A stretch of DNA of 62,477 nucleotides from an uncultured SAR92 cluster bacterium (GTDB lineage: Bacteria; Pseudomonadota; Gammaproteobacteria; Pseudomonadales; Porticoccaceae). This document shows positions 43,486 through 55,825 of this stretch, one piece after another. The notes below the pieces were generated by a model, which saw nothing but the letters and a program-made list of their open reading frames with translations, searched no databases and was not told the DNA's origin. The DNA lies in the NCBI GenBank assembly GCA_902527245.1, contig CABZOI010000012.1:1-62477 (forward strand), given 5' to 3'. The stretch's first letter is position 1. Every line of letters starts with the position of its first letter. The position numbers and the translations under genes were made by a program.

Positions 43486-44573
43486 TGACTGATAGCCTCA
43501 CTACTTCCTCTTACTATAATCTCAATCCTTCGATTTGCAGCTCTGCCCTGCGCAGATTCATTGGTATCTATTGGCCTGGAATCAGAATATCCAGCAACAA
43601 CAAGGCGGTTTAATTCTATTCCAACATCTCTTATTAAAACACCGGCGACGGAAGATGAACGAGCAGACGATAAATCCCAATTGCTCATGAATCTCTCACT
43701 AAATGCAATTTTGACATTATCGGTATGACCTTCAATTCGTATTTTTCCGCTCGAGGTTTTAATCTCACTTCCAATCCTGCCAAGTAATTCTCTAAATGCA
43801 GGCCTCACTTGATCACTGCCTGAGACAAATGACCCTTCACCAGCAAGTCTTATAATTAAATTGTCATCTTTAAGAATAAGTTTTAACTTGCCTTCCTCTA
43901 TATCGTCTTTTAAGTCTAATCCCAGCTTTTCAAACTTACTTTTTGCATCCTCTACCCTTCGTTCTCTCATAGCTAATAGAGCTGCTAAATCTTGTTTTCT
44001 AACTTCTATTTCTGTTGGAGTCTGAGCTTGAACCGATACAACTTTTTCAGTGATTTCTAAAACGCTTTGCATCAGATAATAATCATCATTAATGTCATCC
44101 TTTGAACTGAAAGATTGCAACTCTACAATTACCTTATTGTTTGCTTTGCGAACTACTACCTCACCCTCACTAATTTCTCCTTCCAAACTTTCCATAAGCG
44201 AAACATAAGTCTCTTCTACTTGCAGGGCTTCTAGCTCTTCTTGGCTTAAATTCTTTAAACTCTTATTAATATTTTGTTCTTCTGAGGGAACAAAGCTGTC
44301 AGCCACTGGTATGTCAATCACGGGGATAATGACTGAAGCTCCAAATTCAGCTCGTAAAGAACCCAAAGCTTGTGCTTTCTCTCTTTGATCCATCTCAGCA
44401 AAGTTATACATTAAAGCAAAAAGAGCCATCAGCAAAGTTGCCATATCTGCGAATGTTGTCATCCATAATGGCGCTACACCACGACATTTGGGACACTTTC
44501 GTTCTTTAGGCCTATCCGTATCATCGATAAACTGAGGGATCTCTTCAGGATCGACTTCCGCTGTGGTATTCAT
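43482..44573 (-). CDS. pomB: PomB/MotB-type stator protein, first copy
   Basis: 363 residues. The membrane segment with ion-binding Asp43 (LWMTTFADMATLLMALFALM) is preceded by a CPKC motif. NFAEMDQREKAQALGSLRAE after the TM resembles the Vibrio PomB plug region more than the second copy does. The C-terminal OmpA domain has KIRIEGHTDNVKIAFSERFM and GRAANRRIEIIVRG. It starts 6 bases after pomA. Confidence 0.93.
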   Translation of the reverse strand: MNTTAEVDPEEIPQFIDDTDRPKERKCPKCRGVAPLWMTTFADMATLLMALFALMYNFAEMDQREKAQALGSLRAEFGASVIIPVIDIPVADSFVPSEEQNINKSLKNLSQEELEALQVEETYVSLMESLEGEISEGEVVVRKANNKVIVELQSFSSKDDINDDYYLMQSVLEITEKVVSVQAQTPTEIEVRKQDLAALLAMRERRVEDAKSKFEKLGLDLKDDIEEGKLKLILKDDNLIIRLAGEGSFVSGSDQVRPAFRELLGRIGSEIKTSSGKIRIEGHTDNVKIAFSERFMSNWDLSSARSSSVAGVLIRDVGIELNRLVVAGYSDSRPIDTNESAQGRAANRRIEIIVRGSSEAISQ

Positions 44574-44579
44574 ATAAAA

Positions 44580-45347
44580 TTAAGAAGCCTCAGCAGCCTG
44601 TCTTTTTCTATTAATCTTTGGAGACAGAAATGATGATAATAAATCAGAAAGTAATCTTGGATTACCGCCTTTTTGAATAAACACAACACCCTCGACTATA
44701 AGTTCATTATTGAGGGCTTCTCTTTTTGCATGATTCTCTAATTTCTGGGCCATTGGTATTAAGGCACCGTTAGCCAAAATTGCTCCATATAAAGTAGTAA
44801 TTAATGCCGTTGACATACCTGCTCCAATACCAGCAGGGTCTTCCTCTAATTTAGCGAGTAACAATACAAGACCTATTAGTGTTCCAATCATACCCATGGC
44901 GGGTGCGGTGTCACCCCAGGATTGCAGTATACTTCTTGCAGACTCATGACGTTGCGATGTGATTGCCGTGTCCCTTTCCAAAGATGCTCTTACAAAGCCT
45001 GCATCATTACCATCGACTAACGCTCTTACTCCCTTCGCTAACATACGGTTACTGATTTCTTGGTTTTCAAGAGCAATCATTCCGTCCTTACGAGCAATTG
45101 TCGCGAGCTCAACCATCTGGTCTATTAAATCTGTCGGCTTGTCAACCTTGTGTCTAAATACTTTCAACACAGTGGGAAACAAGTTTAAAAACTCAGCTAA
45201 CGTCGAACGCAGCATAACAACGCCCAGCGAGCCAACAATTACAATAAAAAAGCTTCTCCGATGGATTAACTGATCCACATCAGCTCCCACCGCTATATAC
45301 ATTCCTGCAATAAATACTGATATACCAACAACGCTTAAAAAATCCAT
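44580..45347 (-). CDS. pomA: PomA/MotA-type stator protein
   Basis: Membrane subunit of the motor stator; with PomB it conducts ions and generates torque on FliG. 255 residues from the ATG at 45347 (AGGG upstream); an in-frame start at 45392 would add 15 residues not seen in the family. Four membrane segments, the periplasmic-face motif GDTAPAMGMIGTLIGLVLLL and the cytoplasmic charged loop are present. Similarity is to the sodium-type PomA. A weak sigma-70-like pair (TTGAAC at 45440-45445, TACTAT at 45418-45423, spacer 16) lies upstream on the minus strand. No chemotaxis genes are adjacent. Confidence 0.94.
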   Translation of the reverse strand: MDFLSVVGISVFIAGMYIAVGADVDQLIHRRSFFIVIVGSLGVVMLRSTLAEFLNLFPTVLKVFRHKVDKPTDLIDQMVELATIARKDGMIALENQEISNRMLAKGVRALVDGNDAGFVRASLERDTAITSQRHESARSILQSWGDTAPAMGMIGTLIGLVLLLAKLEEDPAGIGAGMSTALITTLYGAILANGALIPMAQKLENHAKREALNNELIVEGVVFIQKGGNPRLLSDLLSSFLSPKINRKRQAAEAS

Positions 45348-45486
45348 GCTCAACCCTATAATGTAAAAAGAACACCCAAAATTCGATTCCACTTTTCTAG
45401 AAGAACTTTATGAAAAAATAGTAAAAGCTATCTCATAGAGTTCAAGAATCTAATTGTATTACACATTTAACTCTTAATAAATTCAC

Positions 45487-45663
45487 TCAGCTTGGCTTTT
45501 TTAGGAAACTCAAACATCTATCTCCTTCCACTTTTACAACGATGTCACTTGGTAATTGCCGAGATTTAAAATTCATTGCATTACACTTATAAGGAAAATT
45601 TTTTTCATGTGTGATGCCGAAATGTGAACAATTCCAACAATTTTCTTTTTGCTTATTTAACAC
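45487..45663 (-). CDS. Small four-Cys protein, possible zinc-binding domain
   Basis: 58 residues from a GTG at 45663, two bases after the stop of the upstream gene. Cys motif C-x2-C (NCWNCSHFGITHE), then Cys in YKCNAMNFKSRQLPSDIVV and a final GDRCLSF. The pattern resembles a small family often seen in gammaproteobacteria (C-x2-C-HF, C..GFKS..P, G..C), which I recall without a firm function. Coupled to the small membrane protein upstream. Short, hence moderate confidence. Confidence 0.6.
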   Translation of the reverse strand: MLNKQKENCWNCSHFGITHEKNFPYKCNAMNFKSRQLPSDIVVKVEGDRCLSFLKKPS

Positions 45664-45664
45664 G

Positions 45665-45871
45665 CTACTGTTTCTTCCAATACTCTTTATAAGCTTTCCA
45701 CAAAAAGATAATCGCAACGGAAAAGCCAATGAACCATGAGAAAATTTTCAGTAAATCATAATTTTTTACAAAATCAAATTCTGGCCTAAAAGCTAAAATG
45801 CCAGCAATAATGGTACAAATTATTAGTACTCTTGCTCTCGTACAAAACGAGCAAACCGGTTTTTCATCCAT
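45665..45871 (-). CDS. Small two-helix membrane protein with CxxC motif
   Basis: 68 residues. An N-terminal CSFC motif (MDEKPVCSFCTRARVLIICT) is followed by two hydrophobic segments (about 13-28 and 44-60) and a basic end. It is directly followed by the four-Cys protein, so both probably form one operon. Family not recognised. The two cysteine motifs suggest metal or redox chemistry (inference). Confidence 0.6.
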   Translation of the reverse strand: MDEKPVCSFCTRARVLIICTIIAGILAFRPEFDFVKNYDLLKIFSWFIGFSVAIIFLWKAYKEYWKKQ

Positions 45872-46044
45872 AGTTAAATCTTAGATACATATCCAGAACG
45901 CTAGACTAGCATAGAGGATGAACTTAAATAAAGTCGCATACCTCACTGTGTAAAATTTCAAAACATAGTTTATTAAATTCAAATGATGCAACTGCTATAA
46001 TAAAACTTACGTAAAAAAAATTTAAACTTTGTAGAGAAATTGCA

Positions 46045-46812
46045 ATGCTTGTAACAATCATTTCACCCGCAAAAAAACTTGATTATTCTCCAGTTGAAAA
46101 AAATATAGATTCAACGATACCTAGTCTTCTGGAGCACTCAAATGAATTAATAAAAGACTTAAAATCTTTGAATCCACAAGAAGTAAGCTCGCTAATGAGT
46201 TTAAGCGACAAATTGGGAGCGCTTAATTATGAGAGGTTCCAAGAATGGAAAACTCCTTTTACCAAATCAAACTCAAAACAAGCAATACTTGCTTTTAAAG
46301 GTGACGTTTATCAAGGCCTAGACGCTGAATCGCTCTCTGAAACAGAGCTAATTTGGGCACAAAAACATGTGAGAATTCTCTCAGGGCTATATGGGATTCT
46401 TAAACCTATGGACTTAATGCAACCTTATCGCCTTGAGATGGGTACAAAGTTCGCAACGAAACGAGGACAAAATCTCTATGACTTTTGGAACTCAATTATT
46501 ACTGAAGAATTGAATAAAAATTTCTCTTCAGATAATACTAACCTCCTGAATTTAGCGTCGAATGAATATTTTAAATCAATCAACGTTAGCGAATTAAAAG
46601 CTAATGTGATCTCGCCAGTTTTCATGGACAAAAAAAATGGCAAATACAAAATCATTTCTTTCTTCGCAAAGAAAGCGCGAGGACTGATGACAAGATATGT
46701 TATTAAAAACCGAATTGAAGATATAACCGATATTCAAAACTTTGAGGAGGGTGGTTATTTCTTTAGTGAAGCAATGAGTGAAGATAATAAACCTGTTTTC
46801 TGCAGGGATTAA
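46045..46812 (+). CDS. yaaA: YaaA, peroxide stress protein
   Basis: 255 residues. YaaA binds DNA and lowers free iron during peroxide stress in E. coli. The family signatures are MLVTIISPAKKLDYSP at the start, LNYERFQEWKTPFTKSNSKQ, FKGDVYQGLDA, and VRILSGLYGILKPMDLMQPY with the LEMGTKF that follows. It overlaps the convergent ubiA gene by four bases. Confidence 0.96.
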   Translation: MLVTIISPAKKLDYSPVEKNIDSTIPSLLEHSNELIKDLKSLNPQEVSSLMSLSDKLGALNYERFQEWKTPFTKSNSKQAILAFKGDVYQGLDAESLSETELIWAQKHVRILSGLYGILKPMDLMQPYRLEMGTKFATKRGQNLYDFWNSIITEELNKNFSSDNTNLLNLASNEYFKSINVSELKANVISPVFMDKKNGKYKIISFFAKKARGLMTRYVIKNRIEDITDIQNFEEGGYFFSEAMSEDNKPVFCRD

Positions 46813-47657
46813 ATACCAAAGAATATACCCGTAAAAATAGCTAATCCAATGTAGTTGTTCTCTAAAAATGCTTTAAAAAATAGCGTTGCTTCATTTTTAT
46901 TAAGATAAAAACTGTGTTTTAAGAAAAATAACGATGCAACAAAAACGCCTAAATAATAAGGAAACATTAGGTCGAAAAGAAGCCCAACTAAAACGGACAG
47001 AGATATTATAAAAACTTTAAGACTAATCATTATCGGTAAAAGATATTTACCGAATAAAATAGCTGTAGACTTAACACCGATCTTTAAATCATCCTCTTTA
47101 TCAACAAGTGCATAATAAGTATCGAACATGAGAGTCCACGATAAAATCAGAAGGCACAGATATCCAGTCTCTGGTATTAAATGTTGTTTCTCTGCAGCAA
47201 AAGCCATTGGAACAACAAAGGCCCATGCAATACCCAAGCCCAGTTGGGGTAAATTTGTAATTCGTTTTAATAATGGATAAATGGCAGTTGTTGTCACAGC
47301 ACCAATGGCAATCAAAATGGTCAACCAGTTGGTTAACAAAACAAGAGAAAAAGCTAAAAGGCCCAATATCAGAAACATAATAAGTGCATGATGAGGCATT
47401 ATCTCTCCCATGGGTAAAGGTCTATTTTTGGTCCTCTCAATATGACCATCAATCTCTCTATCAAAGTAGTCATTAATGATGCATCCCGCAGAACGCATCA
47501 AGACACATCCAAATACAAAGATCATTAAATTTTTAAAGCTGGGCAACCCTTCTGCAGCAAGCCACAAGGACCATAAGGTGGGCCACAGCAAAAGTAAAAT
47601 ACCTATAGGTCTATCAAGACGTAATAATCGAATCCACGGATTTGCAGAGAGGGACAT
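46809..47657 (-). CDS. ubiA: 4-Hydroxybenzoate octaprenyltransferase UbiA
   Basis: Membrane prenyltransferase that attaches the isoprenoid chain in ubiquinone synthesis. 282 residues from ATG 47657; a GTG codon directly precedes it. Two Asp-rich motifs bind Mg-diphosphate: NDYFDREIDGHIERTKNRPL and DTYYALVDKEDDLKIGVKST. Multiple hydrophobic helices throughout. It follows ubiC by 9 bases; the two enzymes act in succession. Confidence 0.96.
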   Translation of the reverse strand: MSLSANPWIRLLRLDRPIGILLLLWPTLWSLWLAAEGLPSFKNLMIFVFGCVLMRSAGCIINDYFDREIDGHIERTKNRPLPMGEIMPHHALIMFLILGLLAFSLVLLTNWLTILIAIGAVTTTAIYPLLKRITNLPQLGLGIAWAFVVPMAFAAEKQHLIPETGYLCLLILSWTLMFDTYYALVDKEDDLKIGVKSTAILFGKYLLPIMISLKVFIISLSVLVGLLFDLMFPYYLGVFVASLFFLKHSFYLNKNEATLFFKAFLENNYIGLAIFTGIFFGI

Positions 47658-47666
47658 CACGATCGC

Positions 47667-48230
47667 CTATTTTTCGATTTCTAAAATTAACGCAGGCAAA
47701 AATATTTCTGAAACCAAAAGAGAACGTCTGCCTTGAGAGAAAAGTGATCGCCGACCCCAAAGCCTTTCTTTACATCCAATATCTTGAGCTTCTATGCCGA
47801 AACTTTTCGCGTCCATATGAGCAATCTCTAACGATCTTCTCACTATAGACCTATTTTTAAATAGAAACTCACCAAGTGAGCGATTATTTAAATTTTTTAG
47901 AACTTTGAGATCTCCTGTTGCGGAGGAGAGTGGAATCAAACTATGAGCAAAAATCCAAGGAGCATCTCTCCCTTTTAGCAATACTTTTCTATCTATTACT
48001 GTATCGACCTCTGAAAGCTCCAATATTAATTTTTCCTCATGTGAGATAACCCTATGCTCCTGACTTTGGAGTTCCAACTTAAAATTATCACCGCTTAAAT
48101 CGACTAGTTTTGCTGTAAGAGAACCCTCGTCAACTAACCAGTCAAAAACCGAATGCGATATTAAATTTCTGGAAAACTTATTAATTTCTGTCCAAACAGT
48201 ATGATGTGACAACTTAAACTGCTCTTTCAA
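47667..48230 (-). CDS. ubiC: Chorismate lyase UbiC
   Basis: Makes 4-hydroxybenzoate from chorismate, the first step of ubiquinone synthesis. 187 residues. Conserved elements are DWLVDEGSLTAKL, the active-site Arg in LLKGRDAPWIFAHSLIP, and WGRRSLFSQGRRSLLVSEIF near the C-terminus with the catalytic Glu. The start is TTG, overlapping the stop of the acyltransferase gene; no nearby ATG fits. Confidence 0.92.
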   Translation of the reverse strand: MKEQFKLSHHTVWTEINKFSRNLISHSVFDWLVDEGSLTAKLVDLSGDNFKLELQSQEHRVISHEEKLILELSEVDTVIDRKVLLKGRDAPWIFAHSLIPLSSATGDLKVLKNLNNRSLGEFLFKNRSIVRRSLEIAHMDAKSFGIEAQDIGCKERLWGRRSLFSQGRRSLLVSEIFLPALILEIEK

Positions 48231-49108
48231 ATTGTTTCATAAAATTTAACATCATTTAATCTGAGATCCTTAAAACGTTTATACTCCCACTGATACTGCT
48301 CTGGACTCAGTTTGATCATTTCTTGTACCTCGTTATTCAACGCGTTAAGACTAACAAACTTATTTGAATTAAATAAATCATCTTCAACGATCTTAAAATG
48401 CACTTCCCATCCATCATCAGCTCGCAGAGCGGCAGCTGTCAAAACATCGCAATTCGTGCGATTAATTAGATTATGTATGAGCGTCATGGTTCTTGTCTTG
48501 ATGTCAAAAAATAAAGCCTCTTCACCACTGTTTTCAGGTGGAAATTGATCTGGCAAAATACCAACAACTTCACCGTTTTTAAGTGCCTTTAATACTTTTT
48601 TTACTCCACTTGAATTAGCAGGTACTAAATCCGCGCCAAATTTTTCTCTATTTTTTTTTATCCAAGAATTAAGACTTTTTATTTTTGGAGGCTCGTAAAT
48701 GGATGTCATCCTTGTCTTAGCAGAGATCCATAGTCCCAGTAATTCCCAATTCCCTATATGTGGAATAATAATTATTAAGCCGTTTTTATTGCCCGTATAC
48801 GATTCAAAACTGGATAACCCACGAATTTTTTTTATGTTTGAATTAATCCACGTCTCACTTTGTCCCCACACCTTAGGTATTTCAAAAACTGTTTTGATAA
48901 AGTATTTGACTCTCAAAGCGCACAATTGCTCTATTTCTTTACTCGACAAATCTGGATAACAAAGAGAAAGATTTTTTCTACAAACTCTTACCAATTTTGA
49001 ATTTATACGATACAAGAAATTGCCAAGTGCCTGAGCAACAAAATTTGATAGTTTGAAAGGTATATAAGCAATCGTTCTTAAAAACACTGATGCAACATAA
49101 TTTTTCAT
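48227..49108 (-). CDS. LpxL/HtrB-type lipid A acyltransferase
   Basis: 293 residues. The family catalytic H-x4-[ED] motif is PHIGNWELLG near residue 114. Other conserved elements are GVKKVLKALKNGEVVGILPDQ-type sequence and the PEQYQWEYKRFKDL end. An N-terminal membrane helix is expected. It transfers a secondary acyl chain to lipid A or a related glycolipid; whether it is an LpxL or LpxM type cannot be told. It overlaps ubiC by four bases. Confidence 0.88.
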   Translation of the reverse strand: MKNYVASVFLRTIAYIPFKLSNFVAQALGNFLYRINSKLVRVCRKNLSLCYPDLSSKEIEQLCALRVKYFIKTVFEIPKVWGQSETWINSNIKKIRGLSSFESYTGNKNGLIIIIPHIGNWELLGLWISAKTRMTSIYEPPKIKSLNSWIKKNREKFGADLVPANSSGVKKVLKALKNGEVVGILPDQFPPENSGEEALFFDIKTRTMTLIHNLINRTNCDVLTAAALRADDGWEVHFKIVEDDLFNSNKFVSLNALNNEVQEMIKLSPEQYQWEYKRFKDLRLNDVKFYETI

Positions 49109-49260
49109 AATGATTTATAACAATAGGTTAATGAGTTTAGTATATCTAAGTCTTTTAAAACGAATCTAAAAAATTTTAAAATATGCATACTTTAATTAAA
49201 GTAATCGCCATCTATCTTTATATAACAGTCTATTTATAATAAAGGTCCATCTACTTAGAA

Positions 49261-50202
49261 GTGACGCTAGTGAGTAAAAGCAGAATAACTTTTCAAGAAA
49301 TAATTTTTAAACTTCAAAATTTTTGGTCGTCTCAAGGTTGTGTAATTATGCAACCACTCGATCTGGAAGTAGGTGCTGGCACCTTTCACCCGGCAACATT
49401 TTTAAAAGCAATCGGCCCAGAGACCTGGAACAGCGCTTATGTTCAACCCTCAAGAAGACCAACTGATGGTAGATATGGGGAAAACCCCAACAGACTCCAA
49501 CATTACTATCAATATCAAGTTGTTATGAAACCATCACCAGATGATTTTCAAGAGCTCTATTTAGACTCCCTAAAAACTCTAGGAATTGATCCTCTTACCC
49601 ATGACATAAGATTTGTGGAAGATAACTGGGAATCACCAACTCTTGGTGCGTGGGGTTTAGGATGGGAAGTTTGGTTGAATGGTATGGAGGTTTCTCAATT
49701 TACGTATTTTCAGCAAGCAGGTGGCCTAGAGTGTTTTCCTGTGACTGGAGAAATCACTTATGGGCTAGAAAGAATAGCAATGTATCTCCAAAATGTGGAT
49801 AACGTTTATGATTTAATATGGACAGAATCGCCTAAAAATTTCGTGACATATGGAGATGTCTACCTTCAAAACGAAATAGAAATGTCTGCATATAATTTCG
49901 AACACGCAAATGTAGAGCAGCTATTTAAAGCTTTTGAAAATTGCGAGATTGAGTGCTCCTTACTAATAGACCAGCACTTGTCTTTACCCGCTTACGAAAT
50001 GGTAATGAAAGCTTCTCACACATTTAACTTATTAGACGCAAGAAAAGCTATTTCAGTAACAGAGAGACAAAGATATATTTTGAGAGTTCGTACATTAGCA
50101 AGATTAGTAGCGAAAGAATATTTTGCATCAAGAGAAAAACTTGGCTTCCCTCTCGCAGAAAGGGACATACTTAAACATATAGAAAGAGAATCATCTCAAT
50201 GA
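49261..50202 (+). CDS. glyQ: Glycyl-tRNA synthetase alpha subunit
   Basis: Catalytic subunit of the tetrameric bacterial enzyme that charges tRNA-Gly. 313 residues. Class II signatures: [40 protein letters not shown] and [20 protein letters not shown]. The start is GTG at 49261 or a second GTG at 49270. It overlaps glyS by four bases; next to gyrB as in Pseudomonas. Confidence 0.97.
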   Translation: MTLVSKSRITFQEIIFKLQNFWSSQGCVIMQPLDLEVGAGTFHPATFLKAIGPETWNSAYVQPSRRPTDGRYGENPNRLQHYYQYQVVMKPSPDDFQELYLDSLKTLGIDPLTHDIRFVEDNWESPTLGAWGLGWEVWLNGMEVSQFTYFQQAGGLECFPVTGEITYGLERIAMYLQNVDNVYDLIWTESPKNFVTYGDVYLQNEIEMSAYNFEHANVEQLFKAFENCEIECSLLIDQHLSLPAYEMVMKASHTFNLLDARKAISVTERQRYILRVRTLARLVAKEYFASREKLGFPLAERDILKHIERESSQ

Positions 50203-52274
50203 AGGCTGATTTCTTATTTGAGCTTGGTACAGAGGAGCTGCCATCAAGTGCAGTTGAAAAACTAGGCAATTTATTATTGGAGAATTTGTGTGAGGAGTTT
50301 AAAAAACTAAACTTAAATTTCAACAAGACAGAGGCATTTGCTACACCCAGAAGACTGGGTGCAAAAATAAATGAATTGGACTGCATTACGCCACAAAGCA
50401 TTAAAATAAACTGGGGACCCTCAACATCTATTGCATTTGACAGCTCCGGCAACTTAACAAAGGCCGGTGAAGCGTTTGCGAATAAATTCAAACTTGATAG
50501 AGACGCGCTAAACCAGTTTATTAAACAAGATGGCTCTCAAGAAAAGCTTTGCTACGAAGAAATCTCGATGGGAGTGGGCGTCGAAACTCTATTTCAGCAA
50601 ATAATTTTATCTGCAATAACTAAATTGCCGATATCAAAAAAAATGCGATGGGGCGCTAATAGAGATTATTTCCTGAGACCCGTTAGGTGGGCTGTTCTAA
50701 TGTTTGGTGAGCAGACCCATAAAATAGAGCTTTTTTCTTTCACAACGGGTAATAAGACACGGGGACATCGGTTTCACTCCGATTCCTGGATATCAATTAA
50801 ATCACCAGAATCGTATGAATCACAACTTCTTGCAAATAAAGTGATTGCTAGCTTTGAAAAACGAAAAGAAAAGATTATCGGACAAATTAAAAATATAACA
50901 ACAAGAGACCATTTAAATGTCGACCTAGATGACGAGTTGTTGAATGAAGTAACCGGCTTATGTGAGTGGCCTGTGGCTTTATTGGGAAATTTTAAAAATA
51001 ACTTTCTATCAGTTCCTTCAGAAGCACTTATTTCTTCTATGAAGGAGCATCAAAAATATTTTCATACCAATGGTAAAAACAACAATTTGTGTTCCTCTTT
51101 TATCACCATTTCTAACATTGAAAGTAAATCATCAAAACAGGTGATTGCTGGAAATGAAAAAGTGGTTAACGCGCGTTTATCGGATGCTATGTTTTTTTAT
51201 GAGCAAGACACAAGAGAATCATTACATTCCAAGACAGATCGATTGAAACAAGTGGTATTTCAGAAAGATCTCGGCTCAATTTATGATAAAACACAACGAA
51301 TAAAATGCTTGTCTGAATATCTTTGTAAATATACAAAAGCTAACATTAAAAAAACTCAAAGGGCGAGCGAACTTTGTAAAACCGATTTAATAACAGACAT
51401 GGTAAATGAATTTCCTGATTTACAAGGCATCATGGGTGGTTACTATGCGAGACATGATGGAGAAGACAAAGCAGTGTCAACTGCTATCTCGGAACATTAT
51501 TTGCCACGATTTTCGAACGATAAGCTTCCATCATCAAAAGAAGGAATCACGCTTTCATTATCTGATAAATTAGATTCAATAATTAGTATCTTTTCTACTG
51601 GTGCTAAACCTTCAGGATCTAAAGATCCTTACGGATTAAGAAGAGCGTCTTTGGCAATCATAAAAATACTTATAAAAAATAAAATTGATTTAAATTTGCT
51701 ACAAGTTATTGATTTTTATGAAAAAAATATCAATAAAGCCAAATCGATACCAATAGAAATAAGAAATCATGTCATCAATTATATTCTTGATCGATTTGAA
51801 GGTTTATATAAAGAGCAAGGTTATAAGACCGAAAGTTATCTCTCAGTAAAAAAGATGTCACTAACAAGTCCTTTAGACATTCATGAGAGGGTGCAAGCAG
51901 TTGACAAGTTCTCAAAAGATCAAAATGCAATCGATTTGGTTCAGCTCTACAAACGGGTCACCAATATTTTGATCAAAAATAAGCACGAGAAGATACCCAA
52001 TAAAGCAAACATTTCAAAAATGACTGAGGATTATGAAATAAACTTGCATAAATCCAACGCTACTTTGTACTCGATTAACGAAAAAGCACACTTAAGTAAA
52101 GATTACGATATTATCTTACAAAATCTTTTAACTTTAAAAGTTCCAATCGATGAGTTTTTTGAGAACATTATGGTTGATGTAAAAGATAAAAACTTGAAAT
52201 TAAACCGCCTTGCTTTACTAAAGGAACTTAAAAGAACCCTTTCTTCAACCGCAGATTTAACGTTAATCGCATAG
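50199..52274 (+). CDS. glyS: Glycyl-tRNA synthetase beta subunit
   Basis: Beta subunit with the editing-like and anticodon-binding regions. 691 residues, usual length. Signatures: [54 protein letters not shown] and the [20 protein letters not shown] motif. Convergent with gyrB. Confidence 0.97.
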   Translation: MKADFLFELGTEELPSSAVEKLGNLLLENLCEEFKKLNLNFNKTEAFATPRRLGAKINELDCITPQSIKINWGPSTSIAFDSSGNLTKAGEAFANKFKLDRDALNQFIKQDGSQEKLCYEEISMGVGVETLFQQIILSAITKLPISKKMRWGANRDYFLRPVRWAVLMFGEQTHKIELFSFTTGNKTRGHRFHSDSWISIKSPESYESQLLANKVIASFEKRKEKIIGQIKNITTRDHLNVDLDDELLNEVTGLCEWPVALLGNFKNNFLSVPSEALISSMKEHQKYFHTNGKNNNLCSSFITISNIESKSSKQVIAGNEKVVNARLSDAMFFYEQDTRESLHSKTDRLKQVVFQKDLGSIYDKTQRIKCLSEYLCKYTKANIKKTQRASELCKTDLITDMVNEFPDLQGIMGGYYARHDGEDKAVSTAISEHYLPRFSNDKLPSSKEGITLSLSDKLDSIISIFSTGAKPSGSKDPYGLRRASLAIIKILIKNKIDLNLLQVIDFYEKNINKAKSIPIEIRNHVINYILDRFEGLYKEQGYKTESYLSVKKMSLTSPLDIHERVQAVDKFSKDQNAIDLVQLYKRVTNILIKNKHEKIPNKANISKMTEDYEINLHKSNATLYSINEKAHLSKDYDIILQNLLTLKVPIDEFFENIMVDVKDKNLKLNRLALLKELKRTLSSTADLTLIA

Positions 52275-52283
52275 ATTTAGAAG

Positions 52284-54710
<2,427 letters not shown>

Positions 54711-55796
54711 CTAATAATTACACTCAGTAATATTGCCTTGTTCCACGTGGAACATTTTACAGGTTTTTTTAGGCAAATGAGACAAAAAATCAGATTTATC
54801 AACACCAGTTACAAAAAATTGACAATCTAGATCGGCTAAATGTTCAAATACGAGCATTTTGTTAATTTCATCGAGCTCAGAGGGCAAATCATCCAATAAA
54901 TAAATACATTTTTTACCCGTAAGTTTTTTAAACAACTCTCCTTGTGCGAGCTTTAGAGCATAAGCCAATAGCTTTGTTTGGCCCCGTGACAATTTATCGC
55001 GAGCCTTGATTTTACCAATGCCAATACTTAAATCAGCTTTATGCGCTCCTGATGACGTGTAACCTTGCAACCGATCTGTTGTCTCACTCCGAATCAAGAT
55101 ATCTTCAAAAGCTTCATCCTCTGCCCAACCGCGGTTATATTCAATTTCAATATCTTTTAAAGGTTCATAACGGTTAAAAGCAGATTGCAAAAAACTAACA
55201 AAGTCTAATAAATACTTTTCTCTAAAGTCTGTAACGATCTTATTTAGCCTACTTAATTCGTTGTTCCAAACCGTTAGATTGGCTCCACTCTCGTATTTAA
55301 GTGCATAATTTCGTTGTTTTAGCGCTTTTTGGAAACTACTCCAGGCCTGTGAGTATAAATGTTCCACGTGGAACACTCCCCAATCTAAAAATTTTCTCCT
55401 CGCTGAGGGAGAGCCATCGACCAAATCAAAGCTGTTTGCATCTACAAGCTGCAAAGGGACGAGAGCACTCAATTCAGCTGAAGATTTTATTCTGATTCCA
55501 TCACATTTAGCTTCTAAAGAGCCTTTCATGCATCTTTTTACGCCAATTGAATTTGTCATTTCTTCACAATTCTGGATAGTTGAATAAACAATGCAATCAG
55601 TTGCTGACTCACTGATTACGGTTCGAATATCTCTAGCTCTAAACGACTTCCCACGGCTGATTAAAAAAATACTTTCTAACAAGCTGGACTTGCCGCTACC
55701 ATTTTCGCCAAAAATAAAATTTCCATTTTTACAGGGCAATAAAGACGTTCCCAACAAATTTCTCACATTTGAGATATTAAGCTGGGTTATATGCAT
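54711..55796 (-). CDS. recF: DNA repair ATPase RecF
   Basis: ABC-type ATPase of the RecFOR gap-repair pathway. 361 residues. Walker A GENGSGKSS at 30-38, the signature motif KLSRGQTKLLAYALKLAQGE near residue 280 and Walker B YLLDDLPSELDEI are present. Two perfect parS palindromes lie inside the gene; both are read in the same frame and encode FHVE, at 142-145 and 349-352. The second one is in a short C-terminal tail. Confidence 0.96.
   Translation of the reverse strand: MHITQLNISNVRNLLGTSLLPCKNGNFIFGENGSGKSSLLESIFLISRGKSFRARDIRTVISESATDCIVYSTIQNCEEMTNSIGVKRCMKGSLEAKCDGIRIKSSAELSALVPLQLVDANSFDLVDGSPSARRKFLDWGVFHVEHLYSQAWSSFQKALKQRNYALKYESGANLTVWNNELSRLNKIVTDFREKYLLDFVSFLQSAFNRYEPLKDIEIEYNRGWAEDEAFEDILIRSETTDRLQGYTSSGAHKADLSIGIGKIKARDKLSRGQTKLLAYALKLAQGELFKKLTGKKCIYLLDDLPSELDEINKMLVFEHLADLDCQFFVTGVDKSDFLSHLPKKTCKMFHVEQGNITECNY
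54739..54754. other. parS centromere site 1
   Basis: TGTTCCACGTGGAACA, a perfect 16-bp palindrome identical to the bacterial parS consensus bound by ParB/Spo0J. It lies at the 3' end of recF, 41 bases upstream of the gyrB start codon. Confidence 0.92.
55360..55375. other. parS centromere site 2
   Basis: A second perfect TGTTCCACGTGGAACA palindrome, 621 bases from the first, in the middle of recF and in the same reading frame. No parA or parB gene is in the window. Confidence 0.92.
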
Positions 55797-55825
55797 ATTA
55801 GATCGCTAGAATTATACCTTTGATT

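Noticed and set aside
45382-45410. Sigma-28 -35 half (TAAAGTTC on the minus strand) upstream of pomA
   Set aside because: No CGAT-type -10 element at 11 bases; the closest CGA is about 4 bases too far.
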